7,363 bases of DNA from Kiritimatiellia bacterium (lineage in GTDB: Bacteria; Verrucomicrobiota; Kiritimatiellia; UBA8416). Within the stretch, counting starts at the first letter, position 1, and every line of letters starts with the position of its first letter. Location of the stretch: the NCBI GenBank assembly GCA_007126175.1, contig SLBU01000124.1, positions 1-7,363 of the forward strand, written 5' to 3'. Below the pieces are notes generated by a model. The model saw only the letters and a list, made by a program, of their open reading frames with translations. It made no database searches and had not been told where the DNA came from. Both the position numbers and the translations under genes were made by a program. Positions 5,995 through 7,363 of the stretch are shown in pieces.

Positions 5995-7215
5995 ATGCAT
6001 ACCCATCCCGAAATCCTGGCCCCTGCCGGCGACATGACCGCACTCCAAGCCGCACTCGATGCCGGCGCCGACGCCATCTACATCGGGCTCGACACCCTCA
6101 ACATGCGGCAGGGCGCCACACGGAACTTCACGCGCGCAACCCTCCCGGATGCATCCATCAGATGCCGTGAACGCGCCGTACACCTCTACCTGACCCTCAA
6201 CACCATCATCTACGAACACGAAATCCCTGCATGCCAGAATCTACTCGCCTTTGCCAAACCCTATATCGACGCCGCAATCGTCTCCGACTGGGCCGCCATT
6301 GCTGCCTGCAAGGCACACCACATCCCGTTTCACATTTCAACCCAAATGTCTTGCTCCAATAGCATCACGGCTACCTTTCTCAAACAACAAGGCGCCAGCC
6401 GCATTGTCCTCGCACGCGAATGTACCCTCGAGGAAGTCACCCAAATATCCCACCAAGCCGATATTCCCATTGAGGCATTTGTGCATGGGGCCATCTGCCT
6501 CGCTGTATCAGGACGCTGCCTGCTCTCGCACGAAGCATACGGCTACTCCGCAAGCCGCGGAGAATGCCGACAACCCTGCCGACGCGAATTTTTCATTCAG
6601 GAACGGCGCGAGGGAGATAACGCCGATGCCGCCTTCCGCGTCGAACCACACACCCTGCTCTCCGCCAAAGATCTATGTTCATTGCCCTTTGTCGACAAAC
6701 TCATGCACGCCGGGATCGCCGCATTCAAAATCGAAGGACGGGCACGCAACCCGGAATACGTAAAAACCGTTGTCACGGCATACAAAACGGCTGTAGCCGC
6801 CGTCCGTTCCGGCACCTTCACACCGCAGCTCGTGGCGCAACTTACCGCCGCATGTGCCGAAGTCTACCATCGCCCCTTTAGCCCGGGACTCTATTACGGG
6901 CGCCCCGGCTCTGACCAATTCGCCGACACCGACCTCAACCAAGCCACCTCGCGCAAACACCACGTCGGTATCGTTCTCAACTATTACCAGCAAGCACACA
7001 TCGTGCAAATCCAGATCCAGGGACACCCCCTTGCCATCGGCGACAACCTATCCATTCACGGCCCCACCACCGGCGTTGTCGAAATCACCGTCACCAATAT
7101 GCGCCACGACGAAAACTCTCTCAACCACGCCCCCAAAGGTACCTGGGTCACCATCCCCTGCAAACACCACGTCCGACTACACGACAAAGTCTACATCATC
7201 CTACCCGCCACATGA
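5995..7215 (+). CDS. U32-family (TrhP/YrrO-like) iron-sulfur RNA-modification protein
   Basis: A 406-residue member of the U32 family, once annotated as collagenase-like peptidases. Characterised members (TrhP, RlhA, UbiU) support prephenate-dependent or related hydroxylations and carry a [4Fe-4S] cluster. A TIM-barrel-like start (PEILAPAGDMTALQAALDAG, 5-24) leads to the U32 signature at 160-178: E160, F162, G165, C168, G173, C175, S178. RGECRQPCRR follows (188-197), then KDLC (225-228). C168, C175, C191 and C228 match the spacing of the cluster ligands in TrhP/UbiU. FKIEGRARNPEYV (244-256) is also typical. The C-terminal part (about 320-406) looks like the small beta-barrel domain of the TrhP type. 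The length suits B. subtilis YrrO-like TrhP proteins. I chose the ATG at 5995 because homologues start just before PELLAPAG; a TTG at 5959 is in frame but unlikely. No Shine-Dalgarno site. The exact substrate, tRNA uridine or other, is inferred. Confidence 0.9.
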   Translation: MHTHPEILAPAGDMTALQAALDAGADAIYIGLDTLNMRQGATRNFTRATLPDASIRCRERAVHLYLTLNTIIYEHEIPACQNLLAFAKPYIDAAIVSDWAAIAACKAHHIPFHISTQMSCSNSITATFLKQQGASRIVLARECTLEEVTQISHQADIPIEAFVHGAICLAVSGRCLLSHEAYGYSASRGECRQPCRREFFIQERREGDNADAAFRVEPHTLLSAKDLCSLPFVDKLMHAGIAAFKIEGRARNPEYVKTVVTAYKTAVAAVRSGTFTPQLVAQLTAACAEVYHRPFSPGLYYGRPGSDQFADTDLNQATSRKHHVGIVLNYYQQAHIVQIQIQGHPLAIGDNLSIHGPTTGVVEITVTNMRHDENSLNHAPKGTWVTIPCKHHVRLHDKVYIILPAT

Positions 7216-7260
7216 CAAAAAGGGGTCACCCATAAGGATTGCTAGCTCCTTAATCGGAGA

Positions 7261-7290
7261 TTGTTTGAGTAACTGAGTCGATAATATAGC
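7261..7290 (+). promoter_or_regulatory. Weak candidate promoter reading out of the window
   Basis: TTGTTT (7261-7266) and TATAGC (7285-7290) are 18 bp apart in the intergenic tail after the U32 gene. A gene beyond the right edge could be served by it. The boxes are poor and the region is AT-richer than its surroundings, so chance is likely. Confidence 0.22.
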
Positions 7291-7322
7291 ATGGCGTTTC
7301 GCCAATTCCAAGCGTTGTAAGT

Positions 7323-7350
7323 GTTCAGTGTTCAGGGGTTCAGAGTTCAG
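7323..7350. repeat. Four close copies of GTTCAG
   Basis: GTTCAG occurs at 7323-7328, 7330-7335, 7338-7343 and 7345-7350, at steps of 7, 8 and 7 bp (consensus GTTCAG plus one or two purines or T). It lies in non-coding sequence near the right edge and may continue past it with further copies. The type cannot be decided here: it may be a slipped short tandem array or part of a dispersed intergenic repeat family. Confidence 0.6.
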
Positions 7351-7363
7351 GCAATATTCTCGG

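Noticed and set aside
6251..6763. Second plus-strand frame of 170 codons inside the U32 gene
   Set aside because: An out-of-frame overlap with a gene that carries the full U32 signature; product is Pro/Ser-rich without motif.
7233..7252. Inverted repeat TAAGGA/TCCTTA with an 8-base loop after the U32 gene, as a terminator
   Set aside because: Only six AT-rich pairs and no following T-run, so not a credible intrinsic terminator.
7291..7320. Small open frame ATG...TAA of nine codons in the right intergenic tail
   Set aside because: Too short, no ribosome site and no sign of leader-peptide function.
7323..7350. CRISPR array
   Set aside because: Units are 6 bp with 1-2 bp between them; CRISPR needs repeats and spacers of about 25-40 bp, and no cas gene is present.

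Overview
The window (7363 bp) is ordinary bacterial chromosome, densely coding, with seven complete protein genes, one protein gene cut by the left edge, and the RNase P RNA gene. There is no transposase, phage gene, CRISPR array, tRNA or rRNA. The lineage cannot be fixed from the sequence alone. An ECF sigma factor paired with a ZAS anti-sigma factor, a CdsZ/CT398-type coiled-coil zinc-ribbon protein, a strong strand skew and a short GTTCAG intergenic repeat would suit a member of the Planctomycetes-Verrucomicrobia-Chlamydiae group (for example Verrucomicrobiota or Kiritimatiellota). That is a tentative inference.

Left and central part, all on the minus strand and read from right to left: a TPR protein with a GspE-N/MshEN-like domain (4639-3794), an ECF sigma factor (3784-3260), a membrane zinc-binding anti-sigma factor (3263-2730), and pdxA for vitamin B6 synthesis (2733-1783). 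These four are tightly packed: a 9-bp gap followed by two ATGA stop/start overlaps, so they look like one translationally coupled operon. Then come a zinc-ribbon coiled-coil protein (1652-960), rnpB (about 954-561), and a membrane-anchored GspC/PilP-like protein that runs off the left edge (546 to beyond 1). The zinc-ribbon gene and rnpB each have a good sigma-70-type promoter, and in both cases it overlaps the stop codon of the gene upstream.

Right part, on the plus strand and divergent from the sigma operon: a GT4 glycosyltransferase (4789-5850) and a U32-family iron-sulfur protein probably acting in RNA hydroxylation (5995-7215). Neither has a recognisable Shine-Dalgarno site. The last 148 bp are intergenic and end in four close copies of GTTCAG.

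The plus strand is rich in C and poor in G whichever strand is coding, so the minus strand is probably the leading strand. The glycosyltransferase and U32 genes would then run against the replication fork, and their proteins look rich in His, Thr, Gln and Ile. The most unusual point is the linkage of a stand-alone MshEN-like domain protein, an ECF sigma/anti-sigma pair and pdxA in one coupled operon. Nothing here is clearly a new defence or mobile system.
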